Shown here piece after piece: positions 23,004-35,095 of a stretch of DNA of 64,000 bases (its first letter is position 1; each line of letters begins with the position of its first letter). The notes under the pieces are model-generated. The model saw only the letters and a program-made list of their open reading frames with translations, made no database searches and was not told where the DNA came from. The translations under genes were made by a program, and so were the position numbers. Source of the stretch: Bactrocera neohumeralis (taxonomy: Eukaryota > Arthropoda > Insecta > Diptera > Tephritidae); the NCBI RefSeq assembly GCF_024586455.1, contig NW_026094248.1:1-64000 (forward strand), given 5' to 3'.

Positions 23004-23289
23004 ATAGCGTTATTAAACCATTTAAAGTATGAAATCGGCCGCATATGAAGAAAAAGAAAGTGCTATTCCATCAAAATAAAGGACCGTGTCACAAATCAGT
23101 GAAAACTATGGTAACAATCAACGCATTCTCCAGATCTGGCCCCCAGCGAATATATCCTGTTTTCAGACTTCAAAATAATGTTTGCAGGGAAGAAATTTTC
23201 GTGAAAAGGTGATCGCTGAAACTGATGCCTACTAGTTTGGGCAAAAAATAGTAACAATTTTTACTTTAAATTTCGCGCAAAACCCCATT

Positions 23290-23790
23290 GTTGTTTTGTC
23301 TTCTAGCTTGGTTTGACTGTCAGCGGCATTTGTGCCAAATGTCACATCAAAATAATCATTAGTGTTTAGTAAATGCTTGTTTTTCTGAAGTACATAAAGT
23401 AAATTTAGCGATTTTTATGATGAGTGAAAGTATTCAAAAAAGAAGTTCCATTAAATTTTGTGAGCGAAATCAAATTTCTAGTGCCGAAACGTTTCAGAAT
23501 GTTGGAAAAAGCCTTCGGTGATAATATTTTGTCACGATCAAGTGGTTTTGAGTGGAACAAATTATTCAAAGAGGGTCGAGAACGCGTTGACGATGAACCA
23601 CGACCAGGGCGGCCATCAGCATCAACTGGTGATCAAAACGTCAATAAAATAAAGAAATTTACTTAAACAACTGTTTCGAGGATTGGAAAGAAATGTTGGC
23701 ACAAGTCCATGGGGCCCAGAGAGATTATTTTAAGGGGGACGACGTAGATTTTGAGGAAAAAACAAAGAATTTTAAAATGATGAAAAAAGT
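23290..23790 (+). pseudogene. Family B mariner with large internal deletion
   Basis: Leader DNA, then an N-terminal fragment: QKRSSIKFCERNQISSAETF, MLEKAFGDNILSRSSGFEW, LFKEGRERVDDEPRPGRPSAS (helix-turn-helix and linker). At about 23670 it jumps to the C-terminal end, CFEDWKEMLAQVHGAQRDYFKGDD and VDFEEKTKNFK. The whole DDD catalytic core is missing, so this could only be a non-autonomous copy. Confidence 0.75.
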
Positions 23791-23839
23791 GTACTATTTT
23801 TTGCTCATGCTGCAAAACGTGGTCAACGTCGAACTTATC

Positions 23840-23990
23840 GCCTGGAATTTATTTGAGCCATCCGCAATGGTCGCTTGCCCGAAGTCATTTTTAGAACATA
23901 ATGAATACAAATATTTATAATAAAGTTAAGTTCTTAGCCATACCATTAAGTCATATGCGTTTTATTTCTTCATGAAACCATCACATGTAC
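23840..23990 (+). pseudogene. Tc1/mariner-type C-terminal fragment
   Basis: Near-copy of 11480-11665: the equivalent of the LEFIRA...LPE motif, the trailer TTATAATAAAGTTAAG, then TTTTATTTCTTCATGAAA. Family uncertain. Confidence 0.45.
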
Positions 23991-24044
23991 ATATATACAA
24001 AAACTCCCTTTAACAGAATCGTTTTGTTACTGAAACAACTAAAA

Positions 24045-24600
24045 GCTAATGCTAACTGATACGTCCTTAGAATATTCGCTCGACCACAATCCATTAATTT
24101 GCCCGTTGATTTACGGGAACGTTCTCATTTCGGATCTCAAACTCCTCTTACTCCAGCAGAAACTGCTTGGGGAGAAATTCATTATGCTCTTTAAAAGGGA
24201 GCATGCCAGCCACACTGTGCAGATGTTCGATGGGAGACATCAAGAGGCATCCCGTTGTAGTCCGGAGTACAGTGTTATGACATGTTTGTAGCTGACATGC
24301 ACCATATTGGTGCGGCGTAGTCAAGGACCGGTCTGCCGAATGCCTTGTATGTTGCCAACAAAGTTTCTTTGTCTTTTCTCAATGTGCTGCTGCTAGCGAT
24401 TTGAGCATTTTGTTGCGCCTCGGTACCTTGGCAATAATCGCGGTCGTGTGAGGAGTAAAAGAGCACAGATTGTCGAATGTCACACCTAAAATTTCAGGGG
24501 TATTTGCAGTCGGAATTTTAACGCCAAGTCTGTACTCTTTCGTCCAGTTAGTGAATATGAACTCGTTTAGACTGGTAAGTTTTAGACTCAGCAACACCAT
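24045..24600 (-). pseudogene. Jockey-like LINE, end of reverse transcriptase
   Basis: On the minus strand: GVKIPTANTPEILGVTFDNLCSF, HTTAIIAKVPRRNKMLKSLA, KDKETLLATYKAFGRPVLDYAAPIW, then (frameshifted) NTVLRTTTGCLLMSPIEHLHS, MLPFKEHNEFLPKQFLL. This order is that of the RT thumb and following region in Jockey-clade elements. The YADD core is not present and there are at least two frameshifts. Confidence 0.75.
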
Positions 24601-25327
24601 CCCTCTTTTTAATCGCTTTCAAACTGTTATTTGTCCTAAAAATTTATTACAATTGTAATCAACAAATTATTATTAAAATATATAGAATGATTTCGCAAGA
24701 CATACACTTATATAAACATGGAGGATGTAATTGCAAATAAAAGTTTATCCTTTTGTGTCCAAGCAGATGCCCATAATCATAAACAGATTGAAAAAGTTCT
24801 ACAACAACACATATATTATATTTATACACATAATGTATATACGAGCGAGTTTGTACGGCTGCTCTGTCTCTCCACAGGTAAGCCGGCTGTCTACCGAATT
24901 AGCCTAAATTAATTAATACTACTTTATGGGATCTATTGCTAATAACGAAATTCCTCAAGCGCTCAGCTACACAGATCGGTCAGAGTAAAAGTTGTGAGGG
25001 GATGCACGGTAGTGGAGGGCCATAGTACGATATTATTCTGAAGAGTTGGCAGGCATTGGCTTTCTTCTGTTACAGCTTAACTACTAAGAGAGTAAGTGGG
25101 TGGGTAAGGAATTGTGATTTTTCTTTGTTATCAAAGAATTATTTCGTCAGTTTGTTAAATTTTCTTTACTTTATTTTGGCTCTTTAAAGCGCTAATGCGA
25201 ACCTTTTACAATAAGTCTACGTTATTGAAGCTTTTTCTTTCGCGTTGGCTGGCGAATAACGTTATTTGCTGGAAGAAAGTTCGTTATAGCTTTTTGAATT
25301 AAAAAGGAAAACACAACAGTTGATTGG
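24601..25327. other. Spacer
   Basis: No supported gene. The frame at 24718-24912 has no recognisable motif. Confidence 0.4.
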
Positions 25328-25858
25328 CATATTTCTACCCTGAACAGGGTATATTAAGTTTGCCACGAAGTTTGTAACACCCAGAAGAAAGTGTCGGAGA
25401 CCCTATAAAGTATATGTATAAATGATCAGTATGTTGAGCTGAGTCGATTTAGTCATGTCCTTCTGTCTGTCTGTATAAATACAAACTATTTAGTTCCTCA
25501 GTTTTTAAGATATCACTTTGAAATTTTGCAAACGTCGTTTTCTCTTCAAGAAGCTGCTCATTTGTCGGAACTGCCGATATCGGACCACTATAACATATAG
25601 CTGTCATACAAACTGAACGATCGGAATCAAGTTCTTGTATGGAAAGCTTTCACATTTGACAAGATATATTCACGAAATTTGGTATAGATTATTTTCTAAA
25701 GCAACAATGTAATCTCCGAAAAAATTGTTCAGATCGGATTACTATAGCTTATAGCTTCCATACAAACTGAACACATAGTTAGTAAAAGAAATGCAGCTGT
25801 GAAGGGTATATTAGCTTCGGTGCAGCCGAAGTTAACGTTTTTTCTTGTTTTAATTTTA
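25328..25858 (-). repeat. F2 interspersed repeat, inverted copy
   Basis: Full-length inverted counterpart of 18236-18772: begins with the palindrome-type end CCTGAACAGGGTATA and finishes GCAGCCGAAGTTAACGTT. The blocks and order are the same, with substitutions and small indels. Confidence 0.8.
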
Positions 25859-26099
25859 CTCTTACACATTTTTTTACATTAGTTTTAGTAAAACTGTTTG
25901 GAATTCATCAGCTTTATCGACACTTTAAAATACAGTGCGCTTTGTTTTGAAGTGAAAATTATTTTTGGTTTATTGCTGAAGGATACATGATAATAAATTA
26001 TTTATGGGAGAACAATTTCACAGTCATGTATATATTAGTTTAAATATAAAAAAGTATTGGGATTTTCAATAAAAAAATGTTAAACTTTTAAATAACCCT
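25859..26099. other. Short spacer
   Basis: AT-rich; nothing recognised. Confidence 0.4.
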
Positions 26100-26530
26100 C
26101 ACAGAGTGGCTAGTCCCACTGAGAGCAGAGAGCTTGCTAGATCACATACGATCGATCTTGGGCCAAAAGAGTTTTGCGACAGCGCAAGAACCGATGGTAG
26201 CCACACCTTGGCTAAGTTTCCGCGAAGTCTATCTATTCAGTAGTTGAATACACGAGGAAAAGGGAGCACAGACCCGTTCCCATATCCCAGAAAGCGGGTG
26301 TAGAGCACTCTTTCTTGCCACCGCTGTGGTCTGGCACCCATACCAGTCTTATCACAATATGACTCGCTGCTATATTAATAACGCCTTCTTTATCCAGCCT
26401 TAAATGCACGGTTGGTACAGTTGGTAGTGATTTGACAGCATGATCTAAAAGATCCGGCATGAAGTCAAAGCTTGTGAAGATTTCGGAATGTTTAGACATG
26501 TGTTTACTTTGAAACCCAGATTATCTGAAT
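26100..26530 (-). pseudogene. LINE RNase H remnant
   Basis: Minus strand: LPDLLDHAVKSL-like and VIRLVWVPDHSGGKKECS, a degraded version of the WVPGHSxxxGN RNase H C-terminal signature. The remainder is out of frame. Orientation is opposite to the mariner that starts 100 bp to the right. Confidence 0.55.
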
Positions 26531-26624
26531 ATGAAAGCCACTATAGCAACCATTCGACTTCCGGCGATATCTGTGGGCAATATGTGCAAAATGGCATTAA
26601 GTTTTATGGTTGCAGTGGATATTA

Positions 26625-27835
26625 CAAGGTCCGTTCCAAAGCAAACAGGACTTTTTGAATTTAGCGCTCCCTGGTGGTGCCATCTAATATATGTCGACTG
26701 GTGCGTTAGAATCAGCTATATTTATTGATTGTCCAGTGAGAATTTCATGACTTTTCATTAATTGGAAGTGAAGTTATTGCGTTTTAAGTGTCAGTATGTT
26801 TGTGTTATCGGTGCGAAAATGAGCTTCGAACAAAGAGTCAACATTAAATTTTGTTTTAAAATTGGTAAAACTTTTACCGAAACGTTTCAATTGATGAAAC
26901 AAGTTTATGGCGATGATTGCCCATCCAGTAGCAGAGTGCACAAGTGGTTGCAACGTTTTCAAAGTGGTCGTGAGGACATAAACGACGGTCAACATGTGAG
27001 CCAATCAAAATCCTTGATCGCCGGAAATTCCACCGAAACTGTACGTGAATTCATCAAAAGTCAGCCGAAATCATCATTGAAATGGAATTGAACATCTCCA
27101 AAACATTGATTTATCGTATTTTGACCGAACCTTTGGGCTTACGAAAGGTGTGTGCACGGTTTGTTCCACAAAAAAAGACTGACTACCAAAAATGTATCAG
27201 AATCCAACATTCGAAGGACATCATTAAGGAGGTCAAAAAGAACAAAAAATTCCTTTACATTATTGTGACGAAACGTGGTGTTTCCAATATGATCCTGAAA
27301 CGAAACGCCAGAGGTTGGAATGGAAGGCACCGGACGAGCCGAAACCCAAATAATCGCGCATGGAGAAGTCAAAAGTGAAGACAATGCTGACTTGTTTTTA
27401 TGATTCCAAAGAATTCACAAAGAATTTGTTCCACTAGACCAAAACGTTAACGCGATATTTTAGCTTGTTCGTCTCGGATAATACGCCATCTCATCGATGG
27501 ACGCTTGTGACCGATTATTTGACCAAAAAGCACACTTTAACCGTATTCACCTGATATGGTGGCACCGTGCGACTTCTTCCTTTTCGGAAAAATACATTTG
27601 TCCATGAAAGGAAAGCTTATGCAGACGTAGAGACTATTCAGAAGGCTTGCACTGGCATACTGGCGGCCATACCGGCCAACGAGCTAAAACACTCGTTCGG
27701 TATGCTTTTGGACCGTGCAAAAAGCTGTATTGAAGCAGAAGGAGACTATTTTGAATAAAATAAATTGATTTTTCCGAAATAACCATTTGTTCTGTTTTTC
27801 TTTTTAAAGTCCTGTTTACTTTGGAACGCATTTTG
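26625..27835 (+). mobile_element. Family A mariner, both ends present
   Basis: A 1211-bp element between TA dinucleotides at 26623-26624 and 27836-27837. The terminal inverted repeats are about 30 bp: left CAAGGTCCGTTCCAAAGCAA, right reversed CAAAATGCGTTCCAAAGTAA, both continuing into ACAGGACTTT. Size and layout are those of a complete mariner. Partial copies lie at 387-854 and 10420-10815. Confidence 0.9.
26819..27758 (+). pseudogene. Family A mariner transposase, frameshifted
   Basis: The ATG at 26819 starts MSFEQRVNIKFCFKIGK, the first helix-turn-helix, followed by QVYGDDCPSSSRVHKW and the linker. A frameshift comes near 27066. The next frame has ISKTLIYRILTEPLGLRKVCARFVPQKK, the second helix-turn-helix with its WVPH-like motif. 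Near 27270 the first catalytic block is lost: GTGACGAAACGTGG stands where the family has VTGDETW, so a 7-base deletion removes the Asp and shifts the frame. Later frames keep WKAPDEPKPK, SDNTPSHR (second Asp) and the C-terminus from HLSMKGKAYADVET-like sequence to IEAEGDYFE, stop at 27758. Length would have been about 340 aa. It resembles the transposase domain of SETMAR-type mariners, from memory. Confidence 0.85.
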
Positions 27836-27849
27836 TAGAACGCTAGTTA

Positions 27850-28880
27850 TGCTGATGAGCGTTGCTATTTGGACGCTCTCCTACTTTCTTGGAGATGTGT
27901 TGTCTTTTTAGAGCACTCCGCCACACAAAGACTTTATAAGGTGTTGTAGAGCCAGAGAACTACTACCTGATATTAGGCTACCATAAATGCCCTGAGTACT
28001 TAACTGGATCCACTGGTTGCAGTCGGATGCTTCCTATATGTGGCAATTATGCTTCCAAGATCTTGTATCTCCTACTAAATAAAACTATCTCAGCCTTTTT
28101 AGGACTAATCGCGAGGCCAAGTCTGGGCGTCAAATTACAATGACTACTACGCTGGGATCCCCTTTCGTCAATTTGTACACGGTACATGGTTTTCTTTGAC
28201 CATAAGTTCGACGTCGTCTACATAGAAAGTTATCTAACAGCTAGTCATTTTGATGACCATGATCCATAGAAGAGAAGAAAGAACTCCACCTTGTGGGTAG
28301 TCCCTAACCACATTTCACGGAGACGCTACCCCATTCCGTTACGATAACTGTTAGAAGTTCGATTGAACCCAAAACCGTCAAGAGCTGTTAAAACTGCCTC
28401 CCAAAGGAAGTTATTAAAAGCTTCACTGACCTACTTTTACAATAAACATGCTACGCTCCAGATAAATTATGCCTCGGAATGCGCTCTCTTATATGCCCTT
28501 CTCTCAGTCTCTGAAAATTTTTTAGTAAGAAGGAGGATGGGTCTTAAGTCCTTGGCCGTTCGAATAGATGGATGCCAGTCAAATGCATGACACCTTACAG
28601 CGGGTTGCAGCCGCGGACCGGCGGATTTGAATAATTATGAGTAGATCGCTCAAGCCATGTGCTGTTCATCAGAAGGTCGGCAAAGGCTGCACAATCCTCT
28701 TGCAGCACTCCGAAAGGTACCACTCGAATATCAGCGATTTATACGAATATTACGGTTGTAAGACATCAACATCATTCGAACGCCGTATTAACAGATGAAT
28801 GCTCAAACAAAGGGTGAAATGGGGCATTAAACAATGCGTCTGGATCAAGCCAAAGGAATGCCAATTCCATCAGCCTCACT
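27850..28880 (-). pseudogene. LINE reverse transcriptase remnant (R1/Jockey group)
   Basis: Minus-strand pieces include IRVVPFGVLQEDCAAFADLL, a decayed GLPQGGVLSPLLW block near 28290, and a recognisable catalytic box, FYVDDVELM, whose YVDD lies at 28213-28224. Then come LTKGDP and RPDLASRLVLKR-like sequence in shifting frames. Stops are frequent and the 3' part is cut short near 27850, close to the mariner. Confidence 0.65.
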
Positions 28881-29330
28881 CACATACACATCCAAATTAA
28901 TGGAGCAGCCACTTCGCTGAAAATTTTGTGTGCACGCGCTGTGATTCGCTTTGATGCTTAGGCCTAGTTAGTAATACGGGAATGTGCCTGCTTTGTGATT
29001 TCAGTGTTCATTCGAGTTTGCGAAATTTCACGATGCTTTGATGTGCTCAGAACAGCCTCACTGACCCACAAATACATACGAACAAACATTAGTAAATTAA
29101 TTAACAAGCGAACTGCATGACAGGAGAGTGCAAACGCCATCACTACCACCAATAAGAACAACAGTAATAATGGAAATGGCCACCGACGCTATCAAACGAA
29201 GCCGCTCCGCTCCCATAGTGTTGCACAATGTAGAAATGAAATGAGGCGGGAAGTAACGGTAAATAGTCGAAATCCGTGTTGCTAATGAAAAAATAGTTGC
29301 GCTACCACAAAAACACTAAAAAAGTAAAAG
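28881..29330. other. Spacer
   Basis: Moderately GC-rich unique DNA; no gene recognised. Confidence 0.4.
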
Positions 29331-29337
29331 ATACCTA

Positions 29338-29404
29338 TTAACCGGTTGTTTAACTGGTATTTACCGGTGTTGTGCACCGGTTATTAACCTGTTATTTATC
29401 TGTT
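29338..29404. repeat. Cluster of ACCGGTT-like units
   Basis: Six degenerate copies of ACCGGTT start at 29341, 29353, 29363, 29376, 29387 and 29398, spaced 10-13 bp. One is the full palindrome AACCGGTT. It may be a decayed ~11-bp tandem repeat or a cluster of binding sites for a Grainyhead/CP2-type factor, whose consensus I recall as ACYKGTT. Confidence 0.5.
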
Positions 29405-31094
29405 AATTATTATTATTAATCATTTGGATGAGATTTTATTTCGACGCTCGATTTATATACGCCTATGTCAACATAATTTCATTGCAGAGTGATCAGTTTT
29501 TTCATAAAACCTCCACGATTGCGATTTTATGAACCCAATTCATAAAATTGAACGCCTATGCTTTACTGAGGCATTTTAGTAATCTCGAAATCTTTATCTT
29601 GTTGCCAGGGTGGTTGCTTCTGAGAGTTTGATATGATTTGTATTAACAGATTCCCAGTTAGCGCTTCACGATGAGACCCAAGACGGATTTTTGATTCAGG
29701 AAAGTGAATAGAATTGGTTAAAACAAGGCTTAGTTACACAATAGGCTCAGATGTTGCCGCTTACCGACATGGACTATTGTACATATTGTTTAACTTAAGT
29801 TGGGTCCCATATATAATATATTCCTGAAAATTTTGTGGAATTTATTTATTTTCCTTGAAGGCAGCAATTAATAGCTGAGACAACTTCTAACAATACCAAC
29901 AAGTAGTTTTCACAGATTTTCAGATCACACAGTTTGGTAATACTTTTAAGATGAAATTCTGAGTCGATCGTATAAATGAGAAAGTAAAATAACGTGTCAT
30001 GAATTTAACAATACTTCAGAGTATTTTGAACCATATTTAGATGTACTTGGCATTATAAAGCACCAGTGTTTCACTTGAGCAAGATCCACTTATCCTCCAT
30101 CACGGGCTCCAATCTCGTAATCTACGTAAAATAAACTCCCGAAGATGGATGGAAAATTTGAGATATTACATATCGAACCATACCTATATCTCTAAATACT
30201 GTTTTAAAACATACACGAAATCTACACAAAAATTCAATAAACATCGAAATTGTTTTTCCCAAATGAGTGACTACTGCGAAAAAATACGCAATATTTTCAT
30301 TAAAATGAAAAAGTGCTTCGCTCCAGGATGATGGATGACTTTGATTGCTTAGCCCAAATTGAGTCCACAAATTGTCCGAAAGTGGCGGAGCATCAAAGTG
30401 GGCGAGCGGAGATAACATTATTTGATATTCGCGTGCTGCGGCACAGGCACATACATACACACACAAGTACAGCACACGTCCTCCCTCTCCAATCACTTTT
30501 AATTTGTGAAAATAATTTCCAATCGGAAATTATTCGAAAATGAATTGAGTGAAGAACGGTAGAAAGCGACGTTTTAACGTGCTGAAGAGAACATGATTGA
30601 ACACAAGAAACGAAATTTGTCTCAGGATTGAGAACGTTAACACTGCACTGTGGAAACTATAACAGAGATAATGGTGCATTTTGGAAAAACCTCATTAAAG
30701 CGCTGTCATTTACATTCATTAAAGGAGTGGCCGCCAACAAAGCTGTGAAATTACATCACAGCAGGGGTTTTGGGCCGGCAAGTGCAAAATATGAAGCAGC
30801 ATAAGAAATGAGACAATTGAAGTAGAAGCTAAAGGCTTCATGGTTAGAGCATTGCAAATTTTTTGTAAAACTTCATTTCCATTAGTAAGATATAGTAGTA
30901 TGACAACAGTTTAAATTTGAGACTAAATTTTGGAGTTCCAGATGGTATTTTGGTCCATCTTTTAGTTTAGATTCGAAAAGCGTAACATGCTTAGTCACTG
31001 CCAGTACAAGTGACCTAATTCGAAGCAACAAATATACGGTAAACTTCACACAAGATCTATATAATATGATCAAGCAGTGGATTTGTCTAACTAA
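29405..31094. other. Spacer, no gene seen
   Basis: Unique-looking DNA. A 124-codon minus-strand frame at 30122-30496 shows no motif and no plausible start context. Confidence 0.4.
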
Positions 31095-31520
31095 GAGGAG
31101 CCATGTGTAGAAGTCCACGCAAGTGAGGAAAGTTCTCTGAGCGCCATTCACTTGGGAATTGTCAGAAACGATTCTTTGACATATGGCTCAAGCAGCTCAT
31201 GACTTCCGATCTCAGACCGAGTATCCTCTGGGTAGCCAAAAAACATCCGTTTGAAAGCGAGCTAAAGTGAGAAGGCGAATCATCCCTCCACAGGGTTGTG
31301 CGCTGGATTTGGGACCCGCCACGTTAAAAAAAAAACACACCCAATAAGAAGTACACCAGACCCTCGGATGAGAGACCCTACTTTTGATGACGACCACTGC
31401 AAGCGTATCAAAGATTTCGATGTATGGTATGCACTTGGAATGTCCGGTCTTTTAACTGAGTAAGTGTCGCGGTCCGCTGGTTGATGTCCTCGTAAGAGGA
31501 TGAGTTTGTTCATTATTTCC
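31095..31520 (+). pseudogene. RTE 5' region with start of endonuclease
   Basis: The first ~270 bp match the 5' leader seen at 54895-55158 (GTGTAGAAGTCCACGCAAGT, then AGTATCCTCTGGGTAG). From about 31417 the reading VCTWNVRSFN marks the start of the APE-type endonuclease of RTE elements, followed by a frame break and LVDVL-like sequence. It stops there. This is the 5' part that the 1232-3234 copy lacks, if both belong to one family. Confidence 0.65.
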
Positions 31521-31773
31521 GATTCTGCCTTTAAATTTGATTTAACTATCCCAAAATACGTATGACTACTGTTGGTGGAATTGAGCGGTTAATGGCCAAA
31601 AACGTAGCTTTCAACGACTTATTATTTATTGAGGTCTCATAGGCTGCAGATTTACAATCAGTATTGCCAGATGCCTCGATATGTACATATATTTTTAAAC
31701 TACAAAGATCTGTGGACTATTCAATTTCAGCATAAATGGGTACCGTTAAAAAATACTAAAAATACGACCCATG

Positions 31774-31985
31774 GTTTAGCCATGTCTCTCTGTCTGTTGG
31801 TTTTTCCGTCTATCTGTATATATGTGAACTAGTCATTCGGTTTTTAACACATCGAGCTGAAATTTTGTACACGCCTTTTCTACCCCAAAGCTGCTCATTT
31901 TTTGGAATCGCCGATATCGGACTACTGTACCAAATAACTGTCACATGACCATGAAGTGATTATATTGAAAAATTTTCCATTTTAC
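31774..31985 (-). repeat. F2 repeat fragment
   Basis: Matches the middle of F2: GTTTAGCCATGTCTCTCTGT, AAAGCTGCTCATTTTTTGGA, GCCGATATCGGAC. Diverged and truncated at both ends. Confidence 0.65.
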
Positions 31986-34900
31986 GATATATGTTATATT
32001 TCTCTTATCCTTATGGTTTAGAAGACTTTTCTTTCAAGTATCTACACCTAAAAATTAATCAAAAACATTCGAAATTTATGCTTTCGTCTTAGTAGTAAGG
32101 TCGAAATTGTAACTTCAGCAGGTATCGTAGAGAACCCCAATGAAGCTCGATTTATAGATCTACTATGGAAATGCTACGTTTGGACAGGCTTCTGTAACAA
32201 GAGACAGCACAAACTATTTACCATGGGATGCTTGAAAAGTTCCACTAATTATGAGAAAATCCACAAATCGGGATCACGGGTCAATATAGTCTATAGAGGG
32301 CACAGGAAGCAACCAACTAGTCTGCTGTACTTTTTAGGACGGTATGCATCCACATCCACATTGATAGGATAGCTGTTATGTAGGCCGTGAGCTCGCTAAC
32401 CATAATAGTAAAGTTATCTGGGTGAGGCTACAGATTTCACTGTCCAACTTTGGTCAGGTTAAAGTCGAATTATCTCGGTTGCTATACTTTTTTACGAACC
32501 AGTCGAATTGGCTGGAATTGATATTAGCAGCTTGAATACATTTGTGCAGGCTCTACGCATTTTGTCGATATGCCACGGTCAAAAATACCTACATCTAGGA
32601 GTTGTTGAGTTAGTTGCAACGGACAAGCGTCTCTAGCTGTGCTTGTGGGACTATTCGTTGCTTCAAAATCAGTCTATATGCCAGATCTAAGGCCAAATTT
32701 TAAATTTTATTCACTCCATTCTCTGACTTCTCTATCTATGAGCACAACCACCGTAACGCATACATACAATTTTTAGCGCAATCAAGTAACTAACATCCTT
32801 TTTGGCTGCAGTTGTTAGTGACGTCAGAGCTTTAGACTATATTTTGGAACATTTTTCAGCAACACAGTGTCTAATTCTTCCGAAAATTCTTCAAATATTA
32901 CAGCGCTTTATGTTTGTGCGTATCTGCACGAGTTGCCGAACGGCCAGTGCGTGTGCGAAAATTAACAAAGCACTCACCGTTAGGATGTTGCATACGCTGC
33001 GTTGCACTCAAAACCGGTGTCATTTCGTGAGAGGTGGACGGACACTTTGACGTAAGCGCTGCGGCTGAAGAGGCCACGAAAGGGTTTTTTTGTGTTTTTG
33101 TACGGAGTTGGTGGGAACGCAGTGAAAATACAGAGAGGAAGATTCTTTGAAATCAGTCTGAAAAAAAAAAAACAAAAAAAAATAACACCTTCAACGTCGA
33201 AAATTCCATGCCTGGTGCTGGTACTGAAATTGATGCATGCGCTTTTTTTAGTGCGCATATGAAGGTGAAAAATTGTGTTCTCCGTCCGTAACAATGGCTC
33301 TTTTTGCTCTGCGGTTAGAACAGGCTGCATTTCTTTTAAACACTTCTACAATGTCTGAGTTGAAAATCTCTAAAGAATTTGCGAAAAATGTTGTTGAAAA
33401 TGGTGCCACCATTATCTTGCTAATACAACTTTTGAACGGGTATTTCCTTTGGAAAAATTTAATGATCTTCCTGTTACTCGTGTTTTTAGTGATAAGATAG
33501 ATAAGAAGAAAATGTAATTTTCACAATAAAATGTTATTTTGCTCTATTCTCAAACATGACCCTAAATATTTTGGTGGGTAAGTAGAATGATTGCATGACG
33601 ACATATCCAGGTTTTTAGGAGGCAAATTGTGAAACCACCGGTTTTAAATTCCCCTCACCCTTTCGTCTCCTTTCTAAACCGCACGACTCTCATGACGTTC
33701 ACTTGTATGAAATATCGTCAAGAAAACCTTAATTGCTAGTTATGATTCTTTTCCTGTACAAACATTAACATTCGCATAAAATTATTTCTATGATCTCTTC
33801 TTCTTCTGATCATTTAAAGTGGGTTTTGGGACTTTGGAGAATGAGAAGTTGGACTACAGATCTGAACTTGTTATCGCTAAGATGAAAATGATTCATCACG
33901 TGAACCATTGAACAGAATTATTTATTTATTGTATTATCCGACTTCGTTATTTAGTCCAAAAATGTGAATTGTAGTGTTTCACGGCAGTGAATATAAATTT
34001 TTTAATCAAAAGTTCAAGGTTTTGAGAACTTACAACAGCAACTCAAACTTTCTGACACTTATAATTTAAGTTTTTCAGAAATTCGTCTTAAATACCATAT
34101 ATCTCACTCTTTAAACTGAACAGGTACCTGTATATGAAGATTGCTCACAAGAAGCGGGTTCGATGATACTTCAGAGTTGATAAGGGATAGCTGAGTGTAT
34201 TGTACCTGCACACTAAGGTATTGAGCAAGGCATTGATTCATGAACAGCTTCTATAGACTTAAGCTTCGTCTCGACAATAAAATTTCAAAAATCGATAAGG
34301 AGTTGCTTTTGATATCTAAAGACAACTCTGATAAAAAATGGTAGAAAAGCACATCATCTTAGAGGATTGGAGTTAATTTGACAAGTACTATAACTTCCTT
34401 GAAATATTCAGAAATAGTTCATGTCTTTGAAAAATAATTGATAAGAAGTGGTTCAGAAATATTCTTGCGATTTCCAGTTGTGCTTCCAAGATAATAAAAC
34501 TAGTCTATGTTCTATTGCTTTATGGAATGTTCTTCAAGCGTATTTTGCCAAAGTCCTATGGCTTTTAACAGTGAGTTGTCGATTGTTGAAAGTGAAGAAA
34601 GTCTTTGTGTATATAGTAGCGAAAAGATCAATTTATCATCTATGTTATATGACAAAGCTTGAGGCGGCTGAAACAGCGTGAGCATAAATCGTAATATTCC
34701 AGTAAAGTCTTCACACATTCGTTAATTGGTAATATCGAAATATAGAAGTTTTTCTAGATTGTACTTAGCAGATCATGTTTGAAAATCCTTCTTCTTATTT
34801 CTACATAATTAAGATGGTTAAGATGTAACGGACTGACTGTCCCACACTTTAAAATATCCCGCTATTAGTTTCCAATATAAATACTACTAACTGACCCGGA

Positions 34901-35095
34901 AAACCTTGTACTAGCCTCAATCGATAAAAAAAGTACCTAAACTTTTGTATAAAATAGACTTAAAACAAAAAAAAACGGATTCCGTAATTAATAAAAAAAA
35001 TGGTACGCAATGACGTTTTATTATTATTTTCGATTAACTACACATGATGTTGCTTGCTTACAAAACATAGTTTTCCGGAAGTACTGGCTATTTAA
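31986..35095. other. Long stretch without recognised gene
   Basis: Includes a CpG-richer part at 32800-33060 with a perfect TGACGTCA at 32819-32826, and A-runs near 33158-33187. No coding frame is supported. I looked for LINE or mariner traces in 32000-32700 and found none firm enough. Confidence 0.4.

Larger units (their letters stand above)
21900..23235 (+). pseudogene. irritans-type mariner transposase, rearranged
   Basis: Broken frames follow an irritans-type transposase in order: TIKDWYSKFRHGKISTEDGE and VLTDENIKKV (helix-turn-helix and linker), IHKYLGELTFGQKQRRIYD, then FLPRYVKMDE, the start of the first catalytic block, at about 22270. The FWDQHGLNSNDYLEKTRVI block appears twice, at 22440-22519 and 22924-23003, as an 80-bp direct repeat with one mismatch. 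A family B mariner fragment lies between (22520-22807). After the second copy come KKKKVLFHQNKGPCHKSVKT (second catalytic Asp replaced: QNK for QDN) and decayed sequence to about 23235. A 37-nt patch from a different mariner family lies at 22233-22269. Confidence 0.75.

Noticed and set aside
30122..30496. 124-codon minus-strand open frame
   Set aside because: No recognisable domain and no similarity to the repeat families seen here; composition is that of AT-rich spacer read by chance.
32000..32700. Possible LINE remnant on the minus strand
   Set aside because: Isolated short look-alikes only; no ordered set of RT or RNase H motifs could be assembled.
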